Assembly (NCBI GenBank): GCA_947497945.1
Contig: CANMIP010000033.1
Location: 1-64,000 of the forward strand
Length of the DNA stretch: 64,000 nucleotides
From: an uncultured Tropicimonas sp.
Lineage (GTDB): Bacteria > Pseudomonadota > Alphaproteobacteria > Rhodobacterales > Rhodobacteraceae
Reading direction: 5' to 3'
Shown here: one piece after another, positions 15,635-24,120 of the stretch
Layout: the number at the start of each line of letters is the position of its first letter
Position numbering within the stretch: the stretch's first letter is position 1
Made by a program: the position numbers and the translations under genes
The notes under the pieces: model-generated
What the model saw: only the letters and a program-made list of their open reading frames with translations
Told to the model about the DNA's origin: nothing
Database searches by the model: none

Positions 15635-16843
15635 TCAGCCAATGATGTTGAAGTCGGGGCCATAGGGATAGCCGGTGATGTCCTCGGCGCCATCCTCGGT
15701 GATGACGAGGATGTCATGCTCGCGATAGCCGCCGGCGCCGGGCTTGCCCGCCGGCAGGGTCAGCATCGGCTCCATCGAGATGACCATGCCCGGCTCCAGC
15801 ACGGTGTCGATATCCTCGCGCAGTTCCAGCCCGGCTTCGCGGCCATAGTAATGCGACAGCACGCCGAAGGAATGGCCATAGCCGAAACTCCGGTATTGCA
15901 GCAGGTCGCGCGCCTCGAAAAAGGCGTTCACGCCCGCCGTCACCTCGGCGCAGGAGGCGCCGGGTCTGAGCAGCGACATGCCAAGCTCATGGGCGCCGAT
16001 ATTGGCTTCCCAGATTGCAAGGGAGGCGTCGTCCACCTCGCCGACAAAAAGCGTGCGCTCCAGCGCGGTATAATAGCCGGAGATCATCGGGAAACTGTTG
16101 AGCGAGAGGATGTCGCCGCGTTGGAGCTTGCGCCCGGTGACCGGGTTATGGGCGCCATCGGTGTTGAGACCGGACTGGAACCAGACCCAGGTGTCGCGAT
16201 ATTCGGCATCGGGGAAGCGGCTGGCGATTTCCAGCTCCATCGCGTCCCGCCCGGCCATGGCGACATCGATCTCCCGCGTGCCTTCGCGGATGGCGTCGCG
16301 GATTGCGTAGCCGCCGACATCCGCCACCGCTGCGCCGGCGCGGATCAGCGCGATCTCGGCCGGGCTCTTGCGCATCCGCTGCTGCATGCAGGCCGGGGCG
16401 ATATCGATCCGGGCGGCAGGCGACAGGAAGGCGTCGAGCCGGGCGCTGGCGTCAAGTGTCAGGTGATCCGCCTCGATGCCGATGCGTTGGCCCGTTCCGG
16501 CGACCTGTGCCGCCGCACCCCAGAACGTGTCGCGCTGCCAGTCGGTATAGGTGATGTTGTCGCCCACCGAGCGGCGCCAGGGTTGGCCGGCATCGATTCC
16601 CGCGGAGAGAGTGACGCAGTCCTGCGCGGTCACGACGAGGCCGTAGGGGCGGCCGAAGGCGCAATAGAGAAACCCCGAGTAATAGGCGATCGAATGCATC
16701 GAGGTGAACAGGGCCGCATCGACCCCGTCTTCCGCCATGATCGCGCGCAGACCCGCGAGGCGCGCCTCGTATTCGGCGGTCTCGAAGGGCAGGAGCGCCT
16801 TTTCGCCATTGTGGAAACGGTAGGATTGGGGGCGTGTCGTCAT
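15635..16843 (-). CDS. creatinase (creatine amidinohydrolase)
   Basis: The start at ATG 16843 follows GGAGGT; the frame is open far upstream but the family length (about 402 aa) fits this start. Strong resemblance to Pseudomonas creatinase throughout: SIAYYSGFLYCAFGRPYGLV, YTDWQRDTFW, WFQSGLNTDGAHNPVT, FGYGHSFGVLSHYYGREAGL, PGAGGYREHDIL. It belongs to the M24 'pita-bread' fold but, as in creatinases, hydrolyses creatine to sarcosine and urea without the metal site of aminopeptidases. A divergent TetR gene with an operator lies 385 bases upstream and is a natural candidate regulator. A polyamine-type binding protein gene follows beyond it. Confidence 0.92.
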   Translation of the reverse strand: MTTRPQSYRFHNGEKALLPFETAEYEARLAGLRAIMAEDGVDAALFTSMHSIAYYSGFLYCAFGRPYGLVVTAQDCVTLSAGIDAGQPWRRSVGDNITYTDWQRDTFWGAAAQVAGTGQRIGIEADHLTLDASARLDAFLSPAARIDIAPACMQQRMRKSPAEIALIRAGAAVADVGGYAIRDAIREGTREIDVAMAGRDAMELEIASRFPDAEYRDTWVWFQSGLNTDGAHNPVTGRKLQRGDILSLNSFPMISGYYTALERTLFVGEVDDASLAIWEANIGAHELGMSLLRPGASCAEVTAGVNAFFEARDLLQYRSFGYGHSFGVLSHYYGREAGLELREDIDTVLEPGMVISMEPMLTLPAGKPGAGGYREHDILVITEDGAEDITGYPYGPDFNIIG

Positions 16844-17197
16844 GTCGACCTCCGGTTCGGGGGCCATGCGTTTCGGACCCCTCGCAAGAAAGGTCCCGGC
16901 GTACAGGACGGAGAGAGCCTTGGAGGGGACGACGCCATCGCCCCCGGCCAGCTCAGACTGCCAGCGGCGCGAGGCTCTGGCCAGAGACGATTTCGCAACA
17001 TGGCCGGTGATCCGGCGGGGATTCCGGGTTTTGCGCATGCGGGGGGCAAGCCGCCCAAAATTGAGGCGCGCGGCAAGGGCAGGGCCGCGCGGTCCCCGGC
17101 TGGGCGCAGATCCCGGGCGCCCGGTTCGAGCGTCCGCAGGGAGCGGTCACGCTCCGCGATTGCCTGCGAACCGGTTCAAACCAATATCGCCCTTGAA

Positions 17198-17213
17198 TTG
17201 AACGTTCGTTCAA
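17198..17213. promoter_or_regulatory. 16-bp palindromic TetR-type operator
   Basis: TTGAACG-TT-CGTTCAA is a perfect inverted repeat with a two-base centre, 14 bases before the TetR start and between the divergent creatinase and TetR genes. Position and symmetry suit autoregulation by the TetR protein, and possibly control of the creatinase gene. Confidence 0.72.
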
Positions 17214-17227
17214 TGGATTGTTGGGCA

Positions 17228-17818
17228 ATGGCACGCAAGACAGGCTCCCATGCCGAAATCACCGGCCCGAGAATACGAGAGGCAGCGCTGCATCTCTTCG
17301 CGCAACATGGTTATGCGGCTGTTTCCATGCGCCAGATCGCGGCGGAGGTCGGCGTGCAGGCGGGCGCGCTTTACGCCTATATCGACGACAAGCAGGCGCT
17401 GCTCTTCCATCTGATGGAAAGCCACATGGAGCACTTGCTGGAGAGCTGGCAGGCGGAGGCTGCGGCGCCCGACCCGCTGGCGCGGCTCGAAAGCTTCACG
17501 CGCTTCCACATCCGCTACCATCTCGACCGTCCCGACGAGGTCTTCATTTCCTACATGGAGCTGCGCAACCTCGCGCCGGAGAATTTCGCCGCGCTGGAAA
17601 TGCTGCGCCGGCGCTACGAGGGAGAGCTCGAGCAGATCCTGCACGAGGGCAGTGCGGCGGGGCTCTTTACCATCGCCGATGCCCGCGTGGCGACGATGGG
17701 GCTGATCGCGATGCTGACCGGGGTCAGCACCTGGTTCCGCGAGACCGGCCGGCTGGGCCGGGCCGATATCGAGCAGATCTACTGGGACATGACGCGCCGC
17801 GCTGTCGGCGTTGCCTGA
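17228..17818 (+). CDS. TetR/AcrR-family transcriptional regulator
   Basis: 196 aa from ATG 17228; an ATG at 17213 abuts the operator and is a less likely alternative. N-terminal TetR HTH at about 14-60: REAALHLFAQHGYAAVSMRQIAAEVGVQAGALYAYIDDKQ spans helices 1-4 of the DNA-binding domain (shown here in pieces: AALHLFAQHGY, MRQIAAEVGV, GALYAYIDDK). The C-terminal ligand domain runs to the end. It is divergent from creatinase and convergent with a polyamine-binding protein gene (18-base gap). Likely represses itself through the palindrome at 17198. The ligand is unknown; CoA-ester ligands are common in this group. Confidence 0.88.
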   Translation: MARKTGSHAEITGPRIREAALHLFAQHGYAAVSMRQIAAEVGVQAGALYAYIDDKQALLFHLMESHMEHLLESWQAEAAAPDPLARLESFTRFHIRYHLDRPDEVFISYMELRNLAPENFAALEMLRRRYEGELEQILHEGSAAGLFTIADARVATMGLIAMLTGVSTWFRETGRLGRADIEQIYWDMTRRAVGVA

Positions 17819-17836
17819 GCGCGGCGCCTGTCCGGG

Positions 17837-18922
17837 TCAGGTGCCGGACTTGACCTTGGTCCAGAGCCGGGTGCCGGTGCGCAGCACCTTGGCCGGCCAG
17901 CCCTGGAAGACCCAGAGCGTTTCGACCGTGGCTTCGGGCGGGTAGATCGCCGGGTCGCCAATCACGTCGGCTTCCAGCAATTCCTGCGACGGCAGGTTGC
18001 CATTGGCATAGTAGACATAGTTGGAAACGGCGGCGATATTCTCCGGATCCAGCATGAAATTCAGGAACTTGTGCGCGCCATCCGGGTTCGGCGCGTCAGC
18101 CGGGATCGCCATCTGGTCGAACCACATGGCCGAGCCTTCGCGGAAGGCGTGATAGGCGATCTCGACGCCGTTCTCCGCCTCGTCGGCCCGGTCGCGGGCC
18201 TGCAGGATATCGCCGGACCAGCCAACGGCGACGCAGATATCGCCATTCGCCAGCGCGGTGATGTATTCGGAGGAGTGGAACTTGCGCACAAAGGGGCGCA
18301 CCGCTTCCAGCACCTCGCCGGCGGCTTCGAACGCGTCCTTGTCCTGCGAGTTCGGGTCAAAACCGGCATAGTTCATCGCCGCCGGGATCATCTCGACCGG
18401 CGCGTCGAGGAAATGCACGCCGCAGCCCTGGAGCTTTTCCATGTTGGCCGGGTCGAAGACCAGCGCGAGGCTGTCCACCGGGGCGTCCGGCCCGAGCGCC
18501 TCGGTTACCTTGGCGACATTCACACCGATTCCGGTCGTGCCCCAGAGATAATTGATCGAATAGGCGTTGTCGGGGTCGAAATCTGCGGTGCGGGCAGTGA
18601 TCGCCTCCCACTGGTTGCCAGCATTGGGCAGCTTGGACGGGTCCAGCGTCATGAAGGCGCCGGCCTGGATCTGGCGGCGCAGGAAGCTGTCGGAGGGGAC
18701 AACGACGTCATAGCCCGACTGGCCCGCGAGCAGCTTGGTCTCCAGCATCTCGTTGGAATCGAACACGTCATAGATGACCTTGATGCCGGTCTCGGCCTCG
18801 AACTTTTCCAGCAATCCGTCGGCGATGTAATCCGACCAGTTATAAACATGCAGCTCTTCGGCAGAGGAGGCGATTGCGGCGGTGGAGAGGGAAGCGGCGA
18901 GGGCCAGAAGTCTTGCCTTCAT
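17837..18922 (-). CDS. polyamine ABC transporter substrate-binding protein (PotF/PotD type)
   Basis: 361 aa from ATG 18922 (AAAGGA ribosome-binding site); signal peptide MKARLLALAASLSTAAIASS. The mature protein starts EELHVYNWSDYI, the hallmark of spermidine/putrescine binding proteins, followed by FDSNEMLETKLLAGQSGYDV, SINYLWGTTGIG and VGWSGDILQARDRA. It should capture putrescine, spermidine or a related amine in the periplasm. No PotGHI-like permease genes are adjacent, making it the second orphan binding protein in this stretch. Convergent with the TetR gene. Confidence 0.9.
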   Translation of the reverse strand: MKARLLALAASLSTAAIASSAEELHVYNWSDYIADGLLEKFEAETGIKVIYDVFDSNEMLETKLLAGQSGYDVVVPSDSFLRRQIQAGAFMTLDPSKLPNAGNQWEAITARTADFDPDNAYSINYLWGTTGIGVNVAKVTEALGPDAPVDSLALVFDPANMEKLQGCGVHFLDAPVEMIPAAMNYAGFDPNSQDKDAFEAAGEVLEAVRPFVRKFHSSEYITALANGDICVAVGWSGDILQARDRADEAENGVEIAYHAFREGSAMWFDQMAIPADAPNPDGAHKFLNFMLDPENIAAVSNYVYYANGNLPSQELLEADVIGDPAIYPPEATVETLWVFQGWPAKVLRTGTRLWTKVKSGT

Positions 18923-19116
18923 CGAAGGTCCTTTCAGCTGTGGGAATCGGCACCGTCCGGGCAATATGCACGGGCTGCGCGTCAGTAGCATCTCGGGGCG
19001 CACGAGAGCCAGAGGGATCGACGGGCGGACTGGAGGTCCGCGCCCCTTCGGGAAAGGCTCTGCGGATACCCGTTCGCCCCCTTGCCAGCCGCCGCCAGCC
19101 GAGGCAAACCCGTTTC

Positions 19117-19758
19117 ATGAGCAAGCAACTCCCCTACGCGACCCTTCGCCGGATTTTCGAACGCTTCCAGGAAAGCGAGCCGGAGCCGAAAGGCGAGCTG
19201 GACCATACCAACGCCTACACGCTTGTCGTCGCTGTCGCGCTCTCCGCGCAAGCGACCGACAAGGGCGTGAACCGGGCGACGCGGGACCTCTTCGCGAAGG
19301 TCTCGACCCCGCAGGAGATGCTTGATCTCGGCGAGGACGCCCTGATCGAGCATATCAAGACCATCGGGCTCTATCGCAACAAGGCGAAGAACGTGATGAA
19401 GCTCTCCCGCATCCTCGTCGATGAGTATGGCGGTGAGGTGCCCAACTCCCGTGCCGCGCTGGAGAGCCTGCCCGGGGTGGGGCGCAAGACGGCCAATGTC
19501 GTGCTCAACATGTGGTGGGGCATGCCGACCCAAGCCGTGGATACCCATATCTTCCGTGTCGGCAACCGCTCGGGCATCGCGCCCGGCAAGGATGTGGTCG
19601 CCGTCGAGCGCGCCATCGAGGACAACATCCCGGCCGATTTCGCGCAACATGCGCATCACTGGTTGATCCTGCACGGCCGCTATGTTTGCAAGGCGCGCAA
19701 GCCCAATTGCGGGGTCTGCGTGATCGAGGAATACTGCCAGAAGGACGGCGTCGAATGA
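19117..19758 (+). CDS. nth: endonuclease III (base-excision DNA glycosylase)
   Basis: 213 aa from ATG 19117; earlier in-frame starts lie in non-conserved sequence. HhH-GPD fold with LPGVGRKTANVVLN (the helix-hairpin-helix, with catalytic lysine) and VDTHIFRVGNR (catalytic aspartate). The C-terminal [4Fe-4S] cluster ligands are complete: C-x6-C-x2-C-x5-C ending in EEYC. It removes oxidised pyrimidines and nicks the abasic site. Its stop codon overlaps the start of the PfkB kinase gene by four bases, a coupled pair found in related alphaproteobacteria. Confidence 0.96.
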   Translation: MSKQLPYATLRRIFERFQESEPEPKGELDHTNAYTLVVAVALSAQATDKGVNRATRDLFAKVSTPQEMLDLGEDALIEHIKTIGLYRNKAKNVMKLSRILVDEYGGEVPNSRAALESLPGVGRKTANVVLNMWWGMPTQAVDTHIFRVGNRSGIAPGKDVVAVERAIEDNIPADFAQHAHHWLILHGRYVCKARKPNCGVCVIEEYCQKDGVE

Positions 19759-20747
19759 GTGCGAAATACAAGGTTGTCGGCATCGGGAATGCCATTGTCG
19801 ATGTGCTGTCGCATTCCGATGACAGCTTTCTCGACATCATGGGGATCGAGAAGGGGATCATGCAGCTCATCGAGAAAGAGCGCGCCGAGATCCTGTTCGC
19901 CGCTATGGACGACCGCCAGCAGGCGCCCGGCGGCTCTGTCGCCAACACGCTGGCGGGGCTTGGCGTGCTGGGGCTGAAGACCGCTTTCATCGGCCGCGTG
20001 CATGACGATCACCTTGGGCATTATTATGCAGATACGCTGGCCGAGGAGGGGACCGATTTCGTCAACCCGCCGGTGCCCAATGGCGAGCTGCCGACATCGC
20101 GCTCGATGATCTTCGTCTCGCCCGATGGCGAGCGTTCGATGAACACCTATCTCGGGATTTCCGCAGAGCTTGGCCCCGACGACGTGTCCGAAGATGTCGC
20201 CGGCAGCGCCGAGCTCCTCTTCCTGGAGGGCTATCTCTTCGACAAAGACAAGGGGAAGGAGGCCTTCCTCAAGGCCACGCGGCTCTGCAAGGCAGCCGGC
20301 GGCAAGGCGGGGATCGCCCTGTCGGACCCGTTCTGCGTTGATCGGCATCGCGGCGACTTCCGTTCCCTCGTCGCGGGCGAGATGGATTATGTCATCGGCA
20401 ACAGCCATGAATGGTGCTCGCTCTACGAGACCGAGGATCTCGAACAGGCGCTGGGCCATGCGGCACTCGACTGCGGGCTGGTGATCTGTACCCGGTCCGG
20501 CGATGACGTTGTCCTGGTCCGGGGCGAGGAGCGGGTCGAGGTGCCGGTGCACGAGGTCACGCCGGTTGACGCCACCGGCGCTGGCGACCAGTTCGCCGCC
20601 GGCTTCCTCTACGGGCTCAGCACGGGCCGGGATCTCGCGACCTGTGGCCGGATGGGCGTGATCTGCGCCACCGAGGTGATCGGTCATCTCGGTCCGCGCC
20701 CGGAAACCGACATGCGGGACCTGTTTCGCGCCGAAGGCGTGCTCTAG
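19755..20747 (+). CDS. PfkB-family carbohydrate kinase (adenosine kinase-like)
   Basis: 330 aa, ATG 19755 overlapping the nth stop. PfkB signatures: VVGIGNAIVDVL at the start, QAPGGSVANTLAGLGVLG (first PfkB motif), MNTYLGISAELGPDD, and DATGAGDQFAAGFLYGL (second motif with the catalytic aspartate and GAGD anion hole). This form is commonly annotated as adenosine kinase in alphaproteobacteria, converting adenosine to AMP; other nucleosides or sugars are not excluded. Cytoplasmic. Confidence 0.88.
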   Translation: MSAKYKVVGIGNAIVDVLSHSDDSFLDIMGIEKGIMQLIEKERAEILFAAMDDRQQAPGGSVANTLAGLGVLGLKTAFIGRVHDDHLGHYYADTLAEEGTDFVNPPVPNGELPTSRSMIFVSPDGERSMNTYLGISAELGPDDVSEDVAGSAELLFLEGYLFDKDKGKEAFLKATRLCKAAGGKAGIALSDPFCVDRHRGDFRSLVAGEMDYVIGNSHEWCSLYETEDLEQALGHAALDCGLVICTRSGDDVVLVRGEERVEVPVHEVTPVDATGAGDQFAAGFLYGLSTGRDLATCGRMGVICATEVIGHLGPRPETDMRDLFRAEGVL

Positions 20748-20767
20748 GCGCGGCTGACAGCAGGTTC

Positions 20768-21082
20768 TTACTCGAGCTCGGACTGTTCTGCGGCGCGCGA
20801 GACGAGCGCGGTGGCGATATCCTTCCCATCGGCGGTGCAGGTGCCGACCTTCCGGTTCGCCCGGGATTGCCCGGTCAGCCGGCAGGTGACGAAGCTGTCC
20901 TGGACGATCTCCTGCAAGTGCCGGCGGGTGGTTTCCGCCTGCTGGCGCGAAGCCGTTTCAAGCTCGACCCCCTGCAACTGGACCGCTGTTCCCGAGATCA
21001 CAAGAGTATCGCCGCGGGCGACATAAACCTCACCCTGAATGCCTGCCAACAGAACGGCAAAACCGGCTGCAAGGATCGTCAT
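20768..21082 (-). CDS. degenerate SNase-like secreted protein
   Basis: 104 aa with an N-terminal hydrophobic signal (MTILAAGFAVLLAGIQG). The rest follows the pattern of a staphylococcal-nuclease-like domain: RGDTLVISGTAVQLQGVEL, a helix ETTRRHLQEIV, VTCRLTG, and KDIATALVSRA. Key nuclease residues are missing: the arginine of the RLxGxD segment is Gln, and the PE motif is absent. So it is probably a non-catalytic relative, perhaps binding nucleic acid or another partner in the periplasm. Convergent with the kinase gene and divergent from a HTH regulator. Confidence 0.6.
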   Translation of the reverse strand: MTILAAGFAVLLAGIQGEVYVARGDTLVISGTAVQLQGVELETASRQQAETTRRHLQEIVQDSFVTCRLTGQSRANRKVGTCTADGKDIATALVSRAAEQSELE

Positions 21083-21145
21083 TTCAGCGTTCTCCCAAAT
21101 GCGTCTATGAAACTATGAACTGAGGTTAGCTTGTTATACCCAGAG

Positions 21146-21160
21146 TAGCAAATATTGCTA
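21146..21160. promoter_or_regulatory. inverted repeat TAGCAA-ATA-TTGCTA
   Basis: A perfect 6-3-6 inverted repeat, nested in a wider GTTAGC...GCTAAC pair (21125-21130 and 21157-21162), in the 119-base gap between the divergent SNase-like and HTH genes. It is a good candidate operator for the adjacent HTH protein. Confidence 0.5.
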
Positions 21161-21201
21161 ACGGGGTTGATTTTCTCATCCTCTGATGCGATGCGGCTCC
21201 C

Positions 21202-21435
21202 ATGAAAATCGGTGAAGTCATATCCCGCGCGCGCCGCGCAACCGGGTTGAAGCAGAAGGAACTGGCCGCAGCTGCCGGTGTCCATGTTCAGACACTCAAA
21301 CGGCTGGAAGGCGGCTCGGGCGCGGGCTACTCGACGGTCCGGTCGCTCGAGAAAGCGCTCGGCAAGGCCGGGGCCACCTGGACCGAGACCGAAGACGGCT
21401 GCGAACTGCGCGTCATTCTGAAATCGAAGAAGTAG
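21202..21435 (+). CDS. small XRE-type HTH regulator
   Basis: 77 aa. The Cro/CI-type HTH occupies about residues 1-55: MKIGEVISRARRATGLKQKE, LAAAAGVHVQTLKRLEGG. A short C-terminal strand pair (CELRVILKSKK) follows. It is a stand-alone DNA-binding protein. A palindrome upstream (21146-21160) probably serves for autoregulation and for control of the divergent SNase-like gene. Regulation of trpB 300 bases downstream is possible but not indicated. Confidence 0.75.
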   Translation: MKIGEVISRARRATGLKQKELAAAAGVHVQTLKRLEGGSGAGYSTVRSLEKALGKAGATWTETEDGCELRVILKSKK

Positions 21436-21738
21436 CGGCACCGGCCTGATGCCTTCCCGCCTCGGCAATCCGACATCCTGCCTAGGGGAGTAATCAGATG
21501 ATTTTTCAGGATGTTAAGCTCCAACCAGGAGGCAGAGCGTCAACCTGTTCGCATCCGGAGGTGCGTCTTGCGGTTGCCGCCATCGCGCACCCGGCGCCTT
21601 GTCGGCCTGATCGGAAATCGACCTCGGGCGCGTGAAACAGGACGCCTCCGACCTGCGACATCTGGCCGATACTCCACGCTTGTTCTCTCCGCCCGCTCCG
21701 TCGATTGTTACGCGACGCACTGAACGAGGGAGTGAAAA
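21436..21738. other. region upstream of trpB, no gene
   Basis: 303 bases. A 44-codon frame starting at 21498 lacks tryptophan codons, so it is not a trp leader peptide, and no attenuator-type alternative hairpins were recognised. The end holds the trpB ribosome-binding site GAGGGAG. Confidence 0.45.
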
Positions 21739-22944
21739 ATGGGCTATCTGAATTCCAATCCAACGCGTGACGGCTGGTTCGGCGACTATGGCGGCGCGAT
21801 GCTGCCGCCGCCGCTGGAGCCGCATTTCAAGGAAATCCGGGAGGCCTATGACCAGCTGTCCAAGTCCGGCGAGTTCCTCGGCGAACTACGCCTGATCCGC
21901 AAGCATTTCCAGGGTCGGCCGACGCCGATTTCCTATCTCAAGAACCTGTCCGATCTTTGCGGCGGGGCGCAGATCTATGCCAAGCGGGAAGATCTCAACC
22001 ATACCGGCGCGCACAAGCTGAACCATTGCATGGCGGAGGCTCTGCTTGCCAAGCACATGGGCAAGACAAAGATCATGGCCGAGACAGGCGCCGGCCAGCA
22101 TGGCGTGGCGTTGGCGACGGCGGCGGCCTATTTCGGGCTCGAATGCGAAATCCACATGGGCGAGATCGACATCGAGAAGGAAGCGCCGAATGTCACCCGG
22201 ATGAAGTTGCTTGGAGCGCAGGTCGTGCCAGTCGGCTTTGGCGGGCGCTCGCTCAAGGAAGCCGTTGACAGCGCGTTCCAGTCCTATGTGGCCCAGGCCG
22301 AGACGGCGCTTTTCTGCATCGGTTCGGTGGTCGGTCCACATCCCTTCCCCAAAATGGTGCGGGATTTCCAGTCGATCGTGGGTATCGAGGCGCGCGAACA
22401 GTTTGCCGAGATGACAGATGGGCAGTTGCCGGACATCGTGGCGGCCTGTGTCGGCGGAGGCTCGAACGCGATGGGGCTCTTTGCGGGTTTCATTGATGAA
22501 GAGGCGGTCGCGCTCTACGGCGTCGAGCCGCTTGGGACCTCGTCCAACCTTGGCGATCACGCAGCGACGATCACCTATGGCGCCGATGGAGATATTCATG
22601 GCTTCCGGACGCTGGTCCTGACCGACGAGGCAGGCGAGCCGGCGCCGGTACACACGGTGGCCTCGGGGCTCGACTACCCGGGCGTCGGACCAGAACATGC
22701 GCACCTGCACAAGATCGGGAAGGTCAATTACGTCGCCGCCGACGACAAGGAAGCACTGGACTCCTTTTACAAGCTCTCTCGCCATGAAGGTATAATCCCG
22801 GCCCTGGAGAGTGCGCATGCGGTGGCCTTTGCGCTGCGCGAAGCGCCAAAGAACCCGGGCAAGTCGATTCTGCTGAACCTCTCCGGGCGAGGGGACAAGG
22901 ATATCGATTACGTCACCGAGACTTTCGGGTTCGGTTCGGAATAG
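21739..22944 (+). CDS. trpB: tryptophan synthase beta chain, solitary
   Basis: 401 aa. PLP-dependent TrpB1-type protein: [14 protein letters not shown] with the catalytic lysine, [32 protein letters not shown] phosphate loop, [13 protein letters not shown], and [12 protein letters not shown]. It condenses indole (from the alpha chain) with serine to tryptophan. The middle ([20 protein letters not shown], and [17 protein letters not shown]) departs from the usual TrpB1 wording. It is not next to trpF or trpA; a trpA gene is 11.5 kb downstream. It may therefore be a divergent second copy. A GAGGGAG site sets the start. Confidence 0.9.
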   Translation: MGYLNSNPTRDGWFGDYGGAMLPPPLEPHFKEIREAYDQLSKSGEFLGELRLIRKHFQGRPTPISYLKNLSDLCGGAQIYAKREDLNHTGAHKLNHCMAEALLAKHMGKTKIMAETGAGQHGVALATAAAYFGLECEIHMGEIDIEKEAPNVTRMKLLGAQVVPVGFGGRSLKEAVDSAFQSYVAQAETALFCIGSVVGPHPFPKMVRDFQSIVGIEAREQFAEMTDGQLPDIVAACVGGGSNAMGLFAGFIDEEAVALYGVEPLGTSSNLGDHAATITYGADGDIHGFRTLVLTDEAGEPAPVHTVASGLDYPGVGPEHAHLHKIGKVNYVAADDKEALDSFYKLSRHEGIIPALESAHAVAFALREAPKNPGKSILLNLSGRGDKDIDYVTETFGFGSE

Positions 22945-22965
22945 ATTGAACATCTTCAGACATGG

Positions 22966-22989
22966 CGGGGCCGGAAGCAGTCGGCCCCG
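22966..22989 (+). terminator. probable trpB terminator hairpin
   Basis: CGGGGCCG pairs with CGGCCCCG across an 8-base loop, 22 bases after the trpB stop. The T-tract is poor, so confidence is moderate. Confidence 0.5.
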
Positions 22990-23133
22990 TCAAAGCATTG
23001 TTTCGTGACATTGGGCGCGCGCCGGACAGGTTCCCTGAAAAGCGGCGGCGCGTGAGCTTTCTGCGGATCTGACCGTCACCCGGCAGTGCGCCCTGAATGT
23101 GCCCGAACGATCCTTCGGATCGTGCCTCCGGCG

Positions 23134-23197
23134 GGGATATTTGTCGAAAAAGGAAGCCGAACGCGCATTCCTGTTTTCCTTTTTCTAAAAATATCCC
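23134..23197. repeat. extragenic palindromic repeat
   Basis: The arm GGGATATTTGTCGAAAAAGG (23134-23153) is the near reverse complement of CCTTTTTCTAAAAATATCCC (23178-23197), 17 of 20 positions. It is followed by a GC palindrome GGGGCAGCGCCCC. Intergenic hairpins of this wording look familiar from roseobacter genomes, from memory. Confidence 0.55.
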
Positions 23198-23215
23198 GGG
23201 GGCTTGGGGGCAGCG

Positions 23216-23240
23216 CCCCAGCCGTTCTGGTTCGTGTGGT
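23216..23240 (+). repeat. left inverted repeat of insert
   Basis: 25 bases, starting CCCCAGCCGTTCTGG, identical to the reverse complement of 26971-26995. Confidence 0.8.
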
Positions 23241-23515
23241 CGCGGACCGCGGCGTAGCGCTTGCAAGCATCTGTTTGCAAGGCAACTTACTACTGAAAAG
23301 GCGTCCCAATTACTCTCGCAGTATCCCTCCGGCTCAAAGTGCATTCACGAAAACACTCGGCATCTACAACGCGGCTTTAATTGACCTCCGCAAAGTAGTT
23401 GCAAAATACACACTCGACCATTCTGCACCCAATCGCCTCCAACGCAGTTAACTCTAAGACGGCCCAGGGAAAAAGAATTTACTCGAACTTGGAGACGATG
23501 TCGTGCCCCGCCGAA

Positions 23516-24070
23516 CTACCGTATGTAGCCCCAGCCAGCCTGAGCTTCTCGTGTGTAGGTAATCAAGGAACCGCCGATTTCCTCTCCATTAACAGTGAAT
23601 CTGCCGATAGCGTTGAACATCGCATCCTTCTTGAACGGAATGTGAATTGCCATTGCACTGCCATTGTTTATCCGCTGGTGAAGGGTCACCGGCCAGCGAC
23701 CAGATTGGGCGGAAGGGTCAAGCATATAGTCGTGGCCAGTGTAAGCAACGATCAGTGGCAGTTTGTAATAGTCAATAGCCCTCTCGATCTCCCAGGATAG
23801 CATACTTCCGCTCTTGCGGGTGTCTCTCGAAAGAACTACAACCATATTTTTTGATGCAGCCAATCGCTGCTGGATGCTTGCCTTGAGAGTGCTCTGCTTG
23901 CTGGTGTCTCGAACAGCGCTTGCCTTTTCGTGACTGTTCACAAACTTAAAATCGACATGACTTGCGGAATCCCAACCCTGAACGGCTGTGTAGAACCTGA
24001 AGTCTGACTTGGTTGGGTTCGTCTCCCCAAGACCGTCAAATGCAAAGTAGGTACCAGTTCTATTAGCCAT
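23516..24070 (-). CDS. ThsB-like TIR-domain protein (Thoeris sensor)
   Basis: 184 aa, ATG 24070 behind AAGGGA. It matches the MTH538/ThsB-type TIR fold: TGTYFAFDGLGE, a DFKFVNSHE strand, LKASIQQRLAASKNMVVVLS (beta-D-like strand after a helix), and SMLSWEIERAIDYYKLPLIV, where the Glu94/Glu96 region corresponds to the catalytic glutamate helix. In Thoeris systems such TIR proteins sense phage infection and convert NAD+ into an ADP-ribose-derived signal. In macro-domain (type II) systems the reported signal is histidine-ADPR. The effector gene lies immediately upstream in the same direction, after an 88-base gap holding a long hairpin. The C-terminal 60 residues are not assigned. Confidence 0.8.
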   Translation of the reverse strand: MANRTGTYFAFDGLGETNPTKSDFRFYTAVQGWDSASHVDFKFVNSHEKASAVRDTSKQSTLKASIQQRLAASKNMVVVLSRDTRKSGSMLSWEIERAIDYYKLPLIVAYTGHDYMLDPSAQSGRWPVTLHQRINNGSAMAIHIPFKKDAMFNAIGRFTVNGEEIGGSLITYTREAQAGWGYIR

Positions 24071-24120
24071 GCATCAAGTCCCTTTGGTGCTCGCCGTTGC
24101 GATTAAGTGTTGTCTCATTA

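Larger units (their letters stand above)
22990..23515. other. gene-free stretch leading into the AT-rich insert
   Basis: About 525 bases without a supportable gene. It contains an extragenic palindrome (23134-23197) and the left inverted repeat of the insert (23216-23240). From about 23260 rightward the sequence becomes AT-richer, marking the change from backbone to imported DNA. Confidence 0.5.

Noticed and set aside
21498-21632. Short frame before trpB as a possible trp leader peptide
   Set aside because: It contains no tryptophan codons and no attenuator hairpins were recognised.
23399-23800. Plus-strand frame opposite the ThsB-like gene
   Set aside because: Antisense to a gene with clear TIR motifs and a good ribosome-binding site.
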